Positions 44,388 through 54,390 of a stretch of 64,000 bases of DNA are shown one piece after another (position 1 is the first letter of the stretch; each line of letters starts with the position of its first letter). Both the position numbers and the translations under genes were made by a program. This DNA is from Neofamilia massiliensis (lineage in GTDB: Bacteria > Bacillota > Clostridia > Tissierellales > Peptoniphilaceae), in the NCBI RefSeq assembly GCF_001299475.1, contig NZ_CYUJ01000002.1, positions 778,258 through 842,257 on the forward strand. Reading direction: 5' to 3'. The notes under the pieces are model-generated. The model did not search any database and had not been told where the DNA came from. It worked only from the letters and a program-made list of their open reading frames with translations.

Positions 44388-47300
44388 TTTAAACAAAAGA
44401 ATAAAAATAATTTCATTAATTACTCTTATTTTGTTTTTAATACTTGGGATACGCCTGGCCATACTTACAATAGCTAAAGGTTCATACTATAGAGAAATCT
44501 CAGAAAATTCAAGGATTAAAGATATTTATATAACTGGACCAAGAGGAGAAATAAGGGATAGAAATGGAATATTGCTAGCTGGCAATAAGCCTATGTTTAC
44601 TTTGCAAATTTTAAAAGATGAATTTAAAGGTCTAGAAGATGATGAAAAAAATAATTATATATTAAAGGCAATAACATTACTTGAAAAAGATGCTATTTCA
44701 TATAACAACGATTTTCCAATTTCAATTTATGATTTTAAATATATGGACACTAGCGACTACTTTAAAACAGACTTAAGTCCTGAAGATAGAGTAATAAATA
44801 TTATAATTGAAAATGATCTTTTAGCTCAAATAATAGAAAAATATTATTACAACAAAAGTTCTAATAATGAGTTTTATTATTTTCCAGTTCAAAATATAAT
44901 AAATTCTTTAGAGTTTAACTCTAAAGTGGTTCCAATAGAGTATAGGATAGACAACCAGCAAATTGTTTTTAATTTTAAAAAGGGAATAGACCTTACATCG
45001 TGGTACAGAGAAAACCAAATTGAAATTGGAACAGATGCAAAAACTTCCCTTTTACAAATGGTTGCAAATAACAAAACAATCTTAAAAAAACTACTAGCTA
45101 GTCCTATTAATAGAGAGATTATAAACAACATATTAATTGATAGAGAATTAAATGAAAACATAGTTCTTGAAAATATATCAATAAGCTATATAAACTCATT
45201 TGAAAATTTAAAAAGAGTTTTAATGGAAAATTATGATCAAGTTACTATGGAGACAACAGCTGAACAGGATTTTATTATTTTATTTGAAGCTAACTCTTTA
45301 AAAAATTTTTTAAAATATCCAATTGTTGAAAATGAATTTAACATAGCAAAATCTGTAAAGGATGTTTTTGAAAGTGAAAAATCAGATGTTAAATTTTCTT
45401 ATGAAATTAAAGACGGTCTTCCTGTTTACAAATTGGAATCTAATGAGAATATAGATGAAATAATTGTTATTGATAGAATATACCAGGAAATTATTGACAA
45501 AGGCATGTTGAAAAATTTATTAAAAAGCGAAAATGTCTTAAAATATGCTCAAAAACAACTGATTCAAGATGGAGTTAATTCAGGAATATCAATAGCCAAT
45601 GGATTTGAATATGTAGTTTTAAATAACCTAAAGGAATTTTATAAGAAATTTGGAATAGACGAGAACAATACAAATGAAGAAATACTTGAAAAAATTAAAG
45701 CTCATTATTCTCTAAAAGATGATTTATCCCTAGCAGAAATTTATGGAATTCTCAACGTTTATTACGAGTTAGATAAACATGGCAACCTAGCATATTTACC
45801 AGTTAACTTTAGTTACGGTCTAAAAAATAATACAGTTGCTAAAATTGAAGAGAATTTAGCAGAATTTGATGGATTTAAGGTGTCTTTAGAGCCAGTAAGG
45901 TATTATCCAAATGGAGAAACTGCATCTCATATTTTAGGATACATGGGAAAAATCTCCCAAGCTGGCGAAATCGAAGAGTATATTAATAAACAAAAATATA
46001 ATCCTGATACTTTAATTGGTAAAACAGGAATAGAAGAGAGCTTTCAAAAGAATCTATACGGAGAAAATGGTTATAAAAGAGTTGAGGTTGACACTTATGG
46101 TAATACAACTAATGTATTGGAAGAAATAAAACCAAAACCTGGAGATAATATTTATCTTTCGATAGACTATAAGTTGCAAAAAAGAGCTGAATATGCTTTA
46201 GATACGATATTAAAAAAAATAAGACAGGGTGGCACTGTTCACAGTAATTGGGGCGACTATGATGTAGTTTGGTCTACTGACAAGAAAAAGCCCTATACTA
46301 ACGCAACTTCTGGAGCAGTAATGGCAGTAGATGTAAATACTGGAGAAGTATTAGCCATGGCCTCATATCCTCAATATGACCCAAATTTATTTGCTACAGG
46401 GATTTCTGCTGCTGACTGGGATGGGTTAATACCTGAAGATCAAAATAATCCATTAGCACCAAGACCACTTTATAATGTTGCAACCCAAACATCAATTCAA
46501 CCAGGATCTACATTTAAGATGATAACAGGTTTGGCTGGTCTAGAAAAAGGATTAGATCCAAAACAAAAGATTGATGATAGAGGTTTTATTGAAATAGGAA
46601 CAACTACTTTTGGTTGCTGGTTATGGAATCAAAGCAAGGGTATGCACGGACCATTAAACATAGTAGAGGCAATTAGAGATTCTTGTAATTATTTTTTCTA
46701 CACCCTAGCTTTAGGTAAAAACCAACAAACTGGTGAAGATATAGGGATTAAATTAACTATAGAAGATATTTCTAAAATGGCTGAAAAATTTGGCCTAGGT
46801 AGTAAAACTGGATTAGAAATAAATATACCTCAAGAATCTGCTTTTGGTGTTCCAAAGCCAGCCTCAAAAGTTCAAGCAGGTAAGGATTCTTTGAGAAACT
46901 GGCTAGAAAATAATCTTGACAAATTTTATTATGGTGAAGAAGAGTTTAAAGGAAGCTTAAGACAAAAAACTATAGATACTATTATTTCTTGGGTTGATTT
47001 TGAAGAAGAATTAACCTTAAAAGAAGTTTATGATAATCTAGCAGCACTCAATTTAGATGGAACAATAAGAGTTTCAGATAGTGCTAGAGATACTTTAGCA
47101 GATATAATTAAGTTTACCTATTTAAAAGCATCTAGGTGGACAGTTGCCGACACTATTAATATAACTATTGGTCAAGGCCAAAACTCATATACACTAGCTC
47201 AAATGACTAACTATGTTGCTAGTATTGCAAATAATGGATATAAGAACAAGTTAACATTAATTAATAATATTAAAAATTCTGATAATAGTGTTGTCCAATT

Positions 47301-47685
47301 TACTAGTGAAAATACACGAGATAGAATAGAACTAAATGATTATGACAATTTAAATTATTTAAAAGATGGAATGAGATTAGCTGCTATATCTGGATTAAAT
47401 AAGCCAGTATTTGAAGACTTTCCAATTAAAGTCGCTTTAAAAACTGGAACTGCTGAAAGAAGTGGAGTGAACCCAGTTACAAAAGAAAAGTATGATAGCT
47501 TTGCTTATGAAGTGGCTTTTGCACCTTATGATAACCCTAGAATTGCCGTTGGCGTAGTAATATTTCAAGGTGGAAGTGGAGCTAATTGCTCTCCTATTGT
47601 AAGGGAGGTTATTGCAGAATACATGGGTCTTTATAGGCAAGAAGAAGCTGATACTATTCCAATTGATATGAACGTAATACCTTAA
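44368..47685 (+). CDS. mrdA: Penicillin-binding protein 2, unusually long class B transpeptidase
   Basis: 1105 residues against about 600-720 for typical PBP2. One membrane helix (about 13-32), the pedestal start PRGEIRDRNGILLAG near 57-72, and the next conserved pedestal motif YYPNGETASHILGYMG only near 511, leaving some 320 extra residues between. The transpeptidase is intact: SxxK in PGSTFKM near 712-716, SCN near 771, KTGT near 1024. GTG start with AAAGGA ahead. It crosslinks peripheral wall with MreCD. No rodA or minCDE follows. Confidence 0.93.
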   Translation: MKEIQINLNKRIKIISLITLILFLILGIRLAILTIAKGSYYREISENSRIKDIYITGPRGEIRDRNGILLAGNKPMFTLQILKDEFKGLEDDEKNNYILKAITLLEKDAISYNNDFPISIYDFKYMDTSDYFKTDLSPEDRVINIIIENDLLAQIIEKYYYNKSSNNEFYYFPVQNIINSLEFNSKVVPIEYRIDNQQIVFNFKKGIDLTSWYRENQIEIGTDAKTSLLQMVANNKTILKKLLASPINREIINNILIDRELNENIVLENISISYINSFENLKRVLMENYDQVTMETTAEQDFIILFEANSLKNFLKYPIVENEFNIAKSVKDVFESEKSDVKFSYEIKDGLPVYKLESNENIDEIIVIDRIYQEIIDKGMLKNLLKSENVLKYAQKQLIQDGVNSGISIANGFEYVVLNNLKEFYKKFGIDENNTNEEILEKIKAHYSLKDDLSLAEIYGILNVYYELDKHGNLAYLPVNFSYGLKNNTVAKIEENLAEFDGFKVSLEPVRYYPNGETASHILGYMGKISQAGEIEEYINKQKYNPDTLIGKTGIEESFQKNLYGENGYKRVEVDTYGNTTNVLEEIKPKPGDNIYLSIDYKLQKRAEYALDTILKKIRQGGTVHSNWGDYDVVWSTDKKKPYTNATSGAVMAVDVNTGEVLAMASYPQYDPNLFATGISAADWDGLIPEDQNNPLAPRPLYNVATQTSIQPGSTFKMITGLAGLEKGLDPKQKIDDRGFIEIGTTTFGCWLWNQSKGMHGPLNIVEAIRDSCNYFFYTLALGKNQQTGEDIGIKLTIEDISKMAEKFGLGSKTGLEINIPQESAFGVPKPASKVQAGKDSLRNWLENNLDKFYYGEEEFKGSLRQKTIDTIISWVDFEEELTLKEVYDNLAALNLDGTIRVSDSARDTLADIIKFTYLKASRWTVADTINITIGQGQNSYTLAQMTNYVASIANNGYKNKLTLINNIKNSDNSVVQFTSENTRDRIELNDYDNLNYLKDGMRLAAISGLNKPVFEDFPIKVALKTGTAERSGVNPVTKEKYDSFAYEVAFAPYDNPRIAVGVVIFQGGSGANCSPIVREVIAEYMGLYRQEEADTIPIDMNVIP

Positions 47686-47694
47686 GGAGGAAAC

Positions 47695-49542
47695 TTGGAT
47701 AATAAAGTTTTTGAAAAAATATTAAAAAAAGTTGAAAAACCAGCTAGATATATAGGATGCGAAAAAAATTCAATAGTAAAGGATTTTGATAAGACTAAAG
47801 TTAAATTTGCTTTTTGCTTTCCAGATGTGTATGAAGTAGGTATGTCTCACTTAGGCATGCAAATTCTATATTTTATGACTAATGAAAATCATGACTTTTT
47901 ATGCGAAAGAGCCTTTGCTCCTTGGATTGATATGGAAAATGAGATGCGAAAAGAAAACATAAAACTTTTCAGCCTTGAGAATAAAAAACCTTTAGATGAA
48001 TTCGATATTATAGGCTTCACCCTACAATATGAAATGTCTTATAGCAACATTCTTAATATGATAAACTTATCTGGCCTTAACTTATTAGCAAAAGATAGAA
48101 AAGAAGGGGATCCTCTTGTAATTGCAGGTGGTCCTTGTTCTTATAATCCTGAGCCATTGGCAGATTTTTTTGATCTTTTTATAATTGGTGAAGGAGAAGA
48201 AATAAATTTAAAACTTTTTGACTTATATAAAAACATGAAAGAAAAAAATGCTTCAAAAAAAGAATTTTTATTTGAGGCTGCAAAACTAGAAGGAATTTAT
48301 GTTCCTTCATTCTATGATGTAATTTATGGTGAAGATGGTAAAATTTTAAATTATAAGAAGAAATATGATTTTCTTCCAGACAAAATTAAAAAGGTATATG
48401 TTAGTGACTTTGACAAGTGCTTTAAATTAGACAAGGTGATTGTTCCATATCTTGAAACAGTTCACCAAAGAAGTGTGGTAGAATTATTCAGAGGTTGCAC
48501 TCAAGGGTGTAGATTTTGCTCTGCTGGCTATATTTATAGACCAATTAGAGAAAGAGATCCAGATACCATTATGTCTATGATTGATAGGCAAATTGAAAGC
48601 TCTGGATATAACGAAGTCTCTCTATCTTCATTAAGTTCTTGTGACTACAGAGACTTAAATCTTTTAGTAGATGAGCTTATAAACAAATATATTGATAATA
48701 AGGTTAGGGTATCTCTTCCATCTCTTAGGGTAGACTCACTTTCTATTGATGTTTTAAAGAAGATTGAAGAAGTTAGAAAAACAGGACTAACTTTAGCTCC
48801 AGAAGCCGGTAGCCAAAGAATGAGGGATATCATTAACAAAAATATCACTGAAGAAGATTATGTAAATGCACTTAAATCAATATACGATAACGGATGGTCA
48901 AAAGTAAAACTTTACTTTATGCTTGGGTTACCTTTTGAAAAAGAAGAAGACCTAGATGGTATAAAAAAACTGGGTGACATTGGTAAAGACCTTTTCTTTT
49001 CTAGGCCAAAAGAAGAAATTAAAGGAAATTTCCAAATAACTCTATCAACTTCATGCTTTGTTCCTAAACCATTTACTCCATTTCAATGGCTAAAACAAAA
49101 TTCAGTTGAAGAATTTAAAGAAAAAATTTATTATTTAAAAGATCAAATTAAAGATAAAAAAGTAAAATTCCAATATCACAATCCTGAGCTTTCAGTTTTA
49201 GAGGGATATATAGCTAGAGGAGATAGGAGAATTTCTAAAACCCTAATTAAGGCCTTTGAAAAAGGAGCCAAGTTTGACGGTTGGTCTGATATCTTTAATA
49301 ATGAAATTTGGGAAGAAGCAATAAGAGAAGCTGAACTTCCAATGGAAATGTATAATCTTAGGACATGGTCTGAAGACGAAATTTTACCTTGGGACATTAT
49401 TGATCCAGGAGTAGAAAAAAAATATTTATTAAGGGAATTAAAAAAATCTAAAGAAGGACTAACAACAAAGGACTGTAGAAGTGGATGTAATAACTGTGGA
49501 ATAAAAAATTGTGAGATGTGGGTGACTTTTAATGAAGCTTAG
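47695..49542 (+). CDS. B12-binding-domain radical SAM protein, TIGR03960 family
   Basis: 615 residues. The N-terminal cobalamin-binding-like domain is followed by a radical SAM core with the cluster motif RGCTQGCRFCSAG near 265-275, and a C-terminal Cys-rich tail (CRSGCNNCGIKNCEMW). TTG start after AAGGAGG. Always paired with the TIGR03936 gene, as here with an 11-base overlap. Exact substrate unknown; the linkage to RNase G and ribosomal genes in clostridia suggests RNA or ribosomal protein modification. Confidence 0.9.
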   Translation: MDNKVFEKILKKVEKPARYIGCEKNSIVKDFDKTKVKFAFCFPDVYEVGMSHLGMQILYFMTNENHDFLCERAFAPWIDMENEMRKENIKLFSLENKKPLDEFDIIGFTLQYEMSYSNILNMINLSGLNLLAKDRKEGDPLVIAGGPCSYNPEPLADFFDLFIIGEGEEINLKLFDLYKNMKEKNASKKEFLFEAAKLEGIYVPSFYDVIYGEDGKILNYKKKYDFLPDKIKKVYVSDFDKCFKLDKVIVPYLETVHQRSVVELFRGCTQGCRFCSAGYIYRPIRERDPDTIMSMIDRQIESSGYNEVSLSSLSSCDYRDLNLLVDELINKYIDNKVRVSLPSLRVDSLSIDVLKKIEEVRKTGLTLAPEAGSQRMRDIINKNITEEDYVNALKSIYDNGWSKVKLYFMLGLPFEKEEDLDGIKKLGDIGKDLFFSRPKEEIKGNFQITLSTSCFVPKPFTPFQWLKQNSVEEFKEKIYYLKDQIKDKKVKFQYHNPELSVLEGYIARGDRRISKTLIKAFEKGAKFDGWSDIFNNEIWEEAIREAELPMEMYNLRTWSEDEILPWDIIDPGVEKKYLLRELKKSKEGLTTKDCRSGCNNCGIKNCEMWVTFNEA

Positions 49543-50185
49543 AATACTTTATACTAGAAATGATGAGTTAAAATTTATATCGCATTTAAATACAGTTGAT
49601 CTTTTACAAAGAGCTGTCTTCAATACAGACTATCAGGTTTTGTTTTCTCAAGGTTTTAATCCACATCCAATAATGAGTTTTGGAAATCCGCTGCCTTTAG
49701 GAGTTTCTAGTGATTTTGAAATCTTTGATGTAGACTTAGTTGATGACCAAGTAGACTTAGATAAATTTAAGGACCAATTAAATTCTTATTTGCCTAAACA
49801 AGTTCAAGTTTTTAAAATTTTTTTAGCTGACAATACCAGCATAAGTAAAGTTTTTTCGTATTCAATTTATGAATTTATAATTGACTCTGAAAAGAACTTG
49901 GAAGAATTAAATCTTTTTGATAAGAAGCCTATTATTATAGAGCGAACCAAAAAAGCTAAGAAAAAAAGAGAAAGAGAAATTGTCCAAGAAGACATTACTA
50001 GTCATGTTGAAATAAAAAAGAATTTTATAAAACTTCAAACAGGAGAGTATTTCTTAGAGGCTAAATTAGAAAATTCAAATAATAAAATTATAAACCCAAT
50101 GAATTTCATTCAAGGGCTTTTAAAAAAATATAATATCAATATAGATCCAGTTGATATTTCTATTCATAAGAGAGAAATGTTATGA
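49532..50185 (+). CDS. TIGR03936 family radical SAM-associated protein (DUF2344)
   Basis: 217 residues opening LRILYTRNDELKFISHLNTVDLLQRAV and containing SQGFNPHPIMSFGNPLPLGVSS, the family signature. It lacks iron-sulfur motifs of its own and partners the radical SAM enzyme upstream. It overlaps both neighbours (11 and 4 bases), so the three genes are tightly coupled. Confidence 0.9.
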   Translation: MKLRILYTRNDELKFISHLNTVDLLQRAVFNTDYQVLFSQGFNPHPIMSFGNPLPLGVSSDFEIFDVDLVDDQVDLDKFKDQLNSYLPKQVQVFKIFLADNTSISKVFSYSIYEFIIDSEKNLEELNLFDKKPIIIERTKKAKKKREREIVQEDITSHVEIKKNFIKLQTGEYFLEAKLENSNNKIINPMNFIQGLLKKYNINIDPVDISIHKREML

Positions 50186-51327
50186 TCAATCTAACTACTT
50201 TTAACTTCTTAGAAGAAAGTGAAAAATATATATTTACTGGTCAAGTCACAGAAAATAAATTAACTAAATTTCAAGTCTTTGATAAAAATATTAAATCCAA
50301 AGTAGGAAATATATATAGGGCTAGAATTTTAAATAAAGTTAATGGCTTAGATGGTTTTTTTGTAGACATAGGTGAAGGTAAACACGGACTTCTTCAAGTT
50401 GACGAAAAAAGATTTTCTAGTCTAAAAGAAACTGATGAGATATTAGTTCAAGTGACATATGATGGCAACGAAAAAAAGGGACCAAAGTTAACAGAAAAAT
50501 ATGAACTTAAGGGTAAATATTTTATTTTAACTCCCTTTGAAACCGGTGTTAGTATTTCAAAAAAAATTAAAGACAGAGAAAAAGCACTTAAAATAAAAAA
50601 TTACTTTACAAGAAATTATAAAAATACTACTTTCATAATTAGAACGGCAGCAGAGGAGAGATCTATAGAAGACCTTGAATTAGAGTTTAAAAAACTATTT
50701 GTAATAAAAGAAAAGTTAGAAAAAGAAAAAAATTTTTCTCCAACGCCAAAATTACTCTATAAAAATGACTATGTCTTAGACTCAATAGATTCAGATAAAA
50801 AATTTATATTTATAACTAATAGCTTGATTTATTCAAATAAATATCAAGATAAATTTTTTGATGTTGAAACAATCTATGATAGAGAATTTTCAATTCAAAA
50901 AAATATTGACGTCTTTATGCAGATAGAAAATCTCTTTAAGAAGAGACTTGTTTTAGATAATGGCATTGAATTAGTTTTTGAAAAGACAGAGGCATTTAAT
51001 GTTATTGATATTAATTCAAAGGGTTTTTTTAATCCAGGAAAAAACCTGACCAAAGATGCAAATAAAAATTGTGCTATAGAAATTATTAATCAAATACATT
51101 TGCGAAATATTTGTGGTATAATATTAATAGATTTCATTTCTTATTCTAATAAAAAAAATGAAGATGAGTTGTTGAATTATTTTTATGTAGAAAGTAGAAA
51201 GTACAATAACCCTATAAATGTAATTGGATTTACAAGACTAGGTATCTTAGAACTAACTAGAAATAAGGCTGTCAATCATCTATCTATAGAAAATTTAGAC
51301 CTAAGTATATTTCAAAATTATATTTGA
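50182..51327 (+). CDS. rng: Ribonuclease E/G family protein, short form
   Basis: 381 residues against about 490 for E. coli RNase G. The S1 domain (about 36-110, GNIYRARILNKVNGLDGFFVDIGEGKHGLL) and the DNase I-like catalytic part with both magnesium aspartates (FEKTEAFNVIDINSKG and GIILIDFISYS) are present. The protein stops soon after GILELTRNK, so the zinc-link CPxC motif and the small domain that follow in RNase G are missing. pilB starts nine bases after the stop. In many clostridia rplU comes next instead. Confidence 0.88.
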   Translation: MINLTTFNFLEESEKYIFTGQVTENKLTKFQVFDKNIKSKVGNIYRARILNKVNGLDGFFVDIGEGKHGLLQVDEKRFSSLKETDEILVQVTYDGNEKKGPKLTEKYELKGKYFILTPFETGVSISKKIKDREKALKIKNYFTRNYKNTTFIIRTAAEERSIEDLELEFKKLFVIKEKLEKEKNFSPTPKLLYKNDYVLDSIDSDKKFIFITNSLIYSNKYQDKFFDVETIYDREFSIQKNIDVFMQIENLFKKRLVLDNGIELVFEKTEAFNVIDINSKGFFNPGKNLTKDANKNCAIEIINQIHLRNICGIILIDFISYSNKKNEDELLNYFYVESRKYNNPINVIGFTRLGILELTRNKAVNHLSIENLDLSIFQNYI

Positions 51328-51336
51328 GGTGTTTAA

Positions 51337-52788
51337 ATGGATAAATTAACTAGTTATAATGATTATGTTGAAAAAATAAATAAATTTGATGAATCCAGCC
51401 TTGGAAATAAGCTGGATTATACTTGGTTATTAAAAAACAGAGTTATTCCTTTTTATGAGGACAATGATTCTGTTTTTATTTTTGCCTGCAAAAGAGAAAC
51501 AAATTTAATACTGAATATTGAATATATGCTAAAAAAAGAATGCCAAGTGCATCTTATAGCAGATGAAGATTTAGATAGACTTTTAAAATATGTCGACAAA
51601 AGAGATATTTATAAATCTAATAATAAGATTAGTATTTTTAAAGTTGAAGATCAAGATGAAACAGATAACATAGAAATAATAAGATATTTAAATAATCTAA
51701 TAGAAACAGCAATTTCTAATGAGGTTTCTGATATACATATTGAGCCTCAAAAGGATAAGGTGAGAATTAGATTTAGAATTAACGGTAGACTTGTTGATAA
51801 AGACTACTTGCCTTTAGAACATCTACAAATAATTCTTACAAGAATAAAAGTTTTAGGCCGATTAGACCTCGCGGAGCGAAGGCTCCCACAAGACGGGCGT
51901 ATAACTTTTGAATACGAAAATAGAGATATAGACCTTAGAATATCTACAATTCCAACTCTTTATGGAGAGAAAGTTGTAATTAGGTTACTTGACTCGAGCT
52001 TTAAATACAATACTCTAGAAAGTTTAGGGCTTAGTTTAGATGAAATAAAGATTATTGAAAGAAATCTTCTAAAACAAAATGGTATGACTTTAGTAGTTGG
52101 ACCTACAGGGTCAGGGAAGACCACTACCATTTACTCAATTTTAAATCGTATTAATAGTGAAGAAATAAATATTACTACCCTAGAAGATCCTTGTGAATAT
52201 AAAATAGAAGGTATTAATCAAGTACAAATTAATCCTAGACAAGGTCTTAAATTTTCAAATACCTTGAAAAATATACTTCGTCAAGATCCTGATGTGATCT
52301 TTATTGGCGAACTTCGTGACCAGGAAACAGTTGAAACAGCCTTGAGGTCTGCAATAACAGGTCACTATTTACTTTCGACTCTCCATGTAAAAGATAGTGT
52401 CTCTTCAATTAACAGGCTTAAGGACATGGGAGGAGAGAACTTTCTGATTTCATCAGCCTTGAACTTAGTTGTTAGTCAACGATTAGTGAGAACTCTTTGT
52501 CCAGATTGTAAAGAAGAGGTCAGCGAAGATAAATTCAACTTAGGAATTAAAAATAGCTTTAGGGCTGTTGGTTGTCCAAATTGTATAAATGGCTATACAG
52601 GAAGAAAGGCAGTTTTTGAACTTTTAGAAATTGACGATCAGATTAAAGAAATGATTAATAAAAACAAGTCTTATTTTGAAATACTTGAATATTGTAAAAG
52701 TAAGGGTTTTAAAACAATGAGAGAAAAGCTTTTCCAAGAAGTAATAGACGGAATTACAAGTGTTGAGGAAATTATAAAAATAATTTAA
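51337..52788 (+). CDS. pilB: Type IV pilus assembly ATPase PilB
   Basis: 483 residues of the GspE/PilB family. A short N-terminal domain is followed by an N2 region (EVSDIHIEPQKDKVRIRFR, DLAERRLPQDGRI) and the ATPase with Walker A GPTGSGKTTT, Asp box, Walker B DPDVIFIGELRD and a tetracysteine zinc site (CPDC...CPNC). It powers pilus extension at the inner face. GAGGTG ribosome site overlaps the rng stop. An unusually GC-rich patch lies at 51856-51900. No pilT-like retraction ATPase follows. Confidence 0.94.
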   Translation: MDKLTSYNDYVEKINKFDESSLGNKLDYTWLLKNRVIPFYEDNDSVFIFACKRETNLILNIEYMLKKECQVHLIADEDLDRLLKYVDKRDIYKSNNKISIFKVEDQDETDNIEIIRYLNNLIETAISNEVSDIHIEPQKDKVRIRFRINGRLVDKDYLPLEHLQIILTRIKVLGRLDLAERRLPQDGRITFEYENRDIDLRISTIPTLYGEKVVIRLLDSSFKYNTLESLGLSLDEIKIIERNLLKQNGMTLVVGPTGSGKTTTIYSILNRINSEEINITTLEDPCEYKIEGINQVQINPRQGLKFSNTLKNILRQDPDVIFIGELRDQETVETALRSAITGHYLLSTLHVKDSVSSINRLKDMGGENFLISSALNLVVSQRLVRTLCPDCKEEVSEDKFNLGIKNSFRAVGCPNCINGYTGRKAVFELLEIDDQIKEMINKNKSYFEILEYCKSKGFKTMREKLFQEVIDGITSVEEIIKII

Positions 52789-52789
52789 A

Positions 52790-53992
52790 ATGAAATATAA
52801 GATAACTTACTTAGATGAAGAGTTAAATAGAAAAACTGAATATTCCAACTTGGATAAGAATCAGATAATCTATGATTTCAATCAGGCTGGCTTTAGAATC
52901 ATAAATATAGAAACTACAGTTAAGAAAAAAAAGACAACTTTAAAAACCAATGTTAAAAGGCTAAAAGTAAAAGATATATCTCAGTTTTTGAAACAGCTTA
53001 GTATTCTTCTCGATTCAGGTTTAGACTTTAAATTAGCAATAAGTATATTAAAAGACCAAGAGAAAAATAAATATTTAAAAGCAAGCCTTTATGAAATAGA
53101 TAAAAATATAGATCAAGGATATTCAATAGCTGAGGCCTTTAAAAGAACAGAAAATTTTCCTGATCTAGTTGTAGGAATAATTGAGGCAGGGGAGGCTTCA
53201 TCTAGTCTAGGAGAATCATTAAATATTTTAGCTGAATATTATGACAATGAAGAGAAAACAAAACAGATGTTAAAAAATGCCTTATATTATCCTACTATAC
53301 TTTTAATAGTGACTATGATAGTAACTATATTAATGGTTTATATAGTCTTGCCTAGATATGTAGAATTATTTTCGTATTATGATGGAATGGAATTGCCTGG
53401 TCTAACAAAGAGGTTATTAAATACTTCTAATTTTTTACTTAATAAAGGATGGATATTGCTTTTAGCTATTATTGGACTTGCTGCTTTAATAAAAAAAGCG
53501 CTGCCGAAAAATACTAAACTTTGGTTTTCTAAAGCCAGACTATCATATCCTTTTATAGGGTCTTACATTTTATCTTATGAGATACAAAGGTTTTCAGGTA
53601 TTTTTGCCTTATTAATAGACTCTGGAATTGAAACTTTAGAATCTATTAATAAGGCTGCAAAATCTATAAACAATATTTATCTTAGAGAAAAGTTGTGTTG
53701 TTTAAATAAAGATATTTTAGAGGGGCATACTTTGTATGAGACTTTTTCTAAAATTGAAATCTTACCTCCTATGTTTATAAATTTAATTAACGTAGGAGAA
53801 TTATCTTCAAGTTTATCAAAAACTATGGAGATATCTTTTAATTACTATAAGAATATTGTTAGTGAAAAATCAAAAAAATTAACATCTTTATTTGAACCCT
53901 TAATTATTATTCTAGTTTCTCTTATAGTTGGAACTGTAGTAGTAGCCATTGCCTTACCAATGTTTTCTTTGGTAAATTTAGTAAATTTTTAA
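52790..53992 (+). CDS. pilC: Type IV pilus inner-membrane platform protein PilC
   Basis: 400 residues of the GspF/PilC family: two repeated cytoplasmic helical domains (KDISQFLKQLSILLDSGLDF and RFSGIFALLIDSGIETLESI) and three membrane segments (about 168-190, 213-230, 368-390). It anchors the PilB motor and the pilin assembly site. Starts one base after pilB with no visible Shine-Dalgarno, so coupled translation is expected. Confidence 0.93.
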   Translation: MKYKITYLDEELNRKTEYSNLDKNQIIYDFNQAGFRIINIETTVKKKKTTLKTNVKRLKVKDISQFLKQLSILLDSGLDFKLAISILKDQEKNKYLKASLYEIDKNIDQGYSIAEAFKRTENFPDLVVGIIEAGEASSSLGESLNILAEYYDNEEKTKQMLKNALYYPTILLIVTMIVTILMVYIVLPRYVELFSYYDGMELPGLTKRLLNTSNFLLNKGWILLLAIIGLAALIKKALPKNTKLWFSKARLSYPFIGSYILSYEIQRFSGIFALLIDSGIETLESINKAAKSINNIYLREKLCCLNKDILEGHTLYETFSKIEILPPMFINLINVGELSSSLSKTMEISFNYYKNIVSEKSKKLTSLFEPLIIILVSLIVGTVVVAIALPMFSLVNLVNF

Positions 53993-54003
53993 AGGAGTTT
54001 ATT

Positions 54004-54390
54004 ATGAAAAAAATGAAAAGAAAAGTTAAAGGTTTTACATTAGTTGAGTTAGTTATTTGCATAGCTATTATTGCTATATTAGTGTCAATAGCAATTCCTC
54101 AGTATAACAAAGCTAGACTTTCAGCAATAGTTGCAACTCATAACTCCAATGTTCAATCTATTAAAAGTGCTGCAATCTTAACGAGAATGGAAGATGAAAA
54201 AGTAGAGATTGATAAAGATTCTGTTTCAAAAAATATTGAAGGAGGAAAACTTCCTGACATAAACAAGGCTATAAAAGAAGCAACAGGAGTATCAAATTGG
54301 AATATTTCTGAAGATAAGGAAAGTGGAAATATTATTATTGAACCAGGTTTAGTTAAATTTGATGGAAGTAAAATAATAAAGGTAGATTAA
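54004..54390 (+). CDS. Type IV prepilin, probable major pilin
   Basis: 128 residues. Leader KKMKRKVKG, cut before F of FTLVELVICIAIIAILVSIAIPQY, with Glu5 for assembly. The short globular part is Lys/Glu rich. The consensus leader, strong AAAGGAG ribosome site and position directly after pilC suggest it is the major subunit (PilA or ComGC type). The TAA stop overlaps the presumed start of the prepilin peptidase by one base. Confidence 0.88.
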   Translation: MKKMKRKVKGFTLVELVICIAIIAILVSIAIPQYNKARLSAIVATHNSNVQSIKSAAILTRMEDEKVEIDKDSVSKNIEGGKLPDINKAIKEATGVSNWNISEDKESGNIIIEPGLVKFDGSKIIKVD

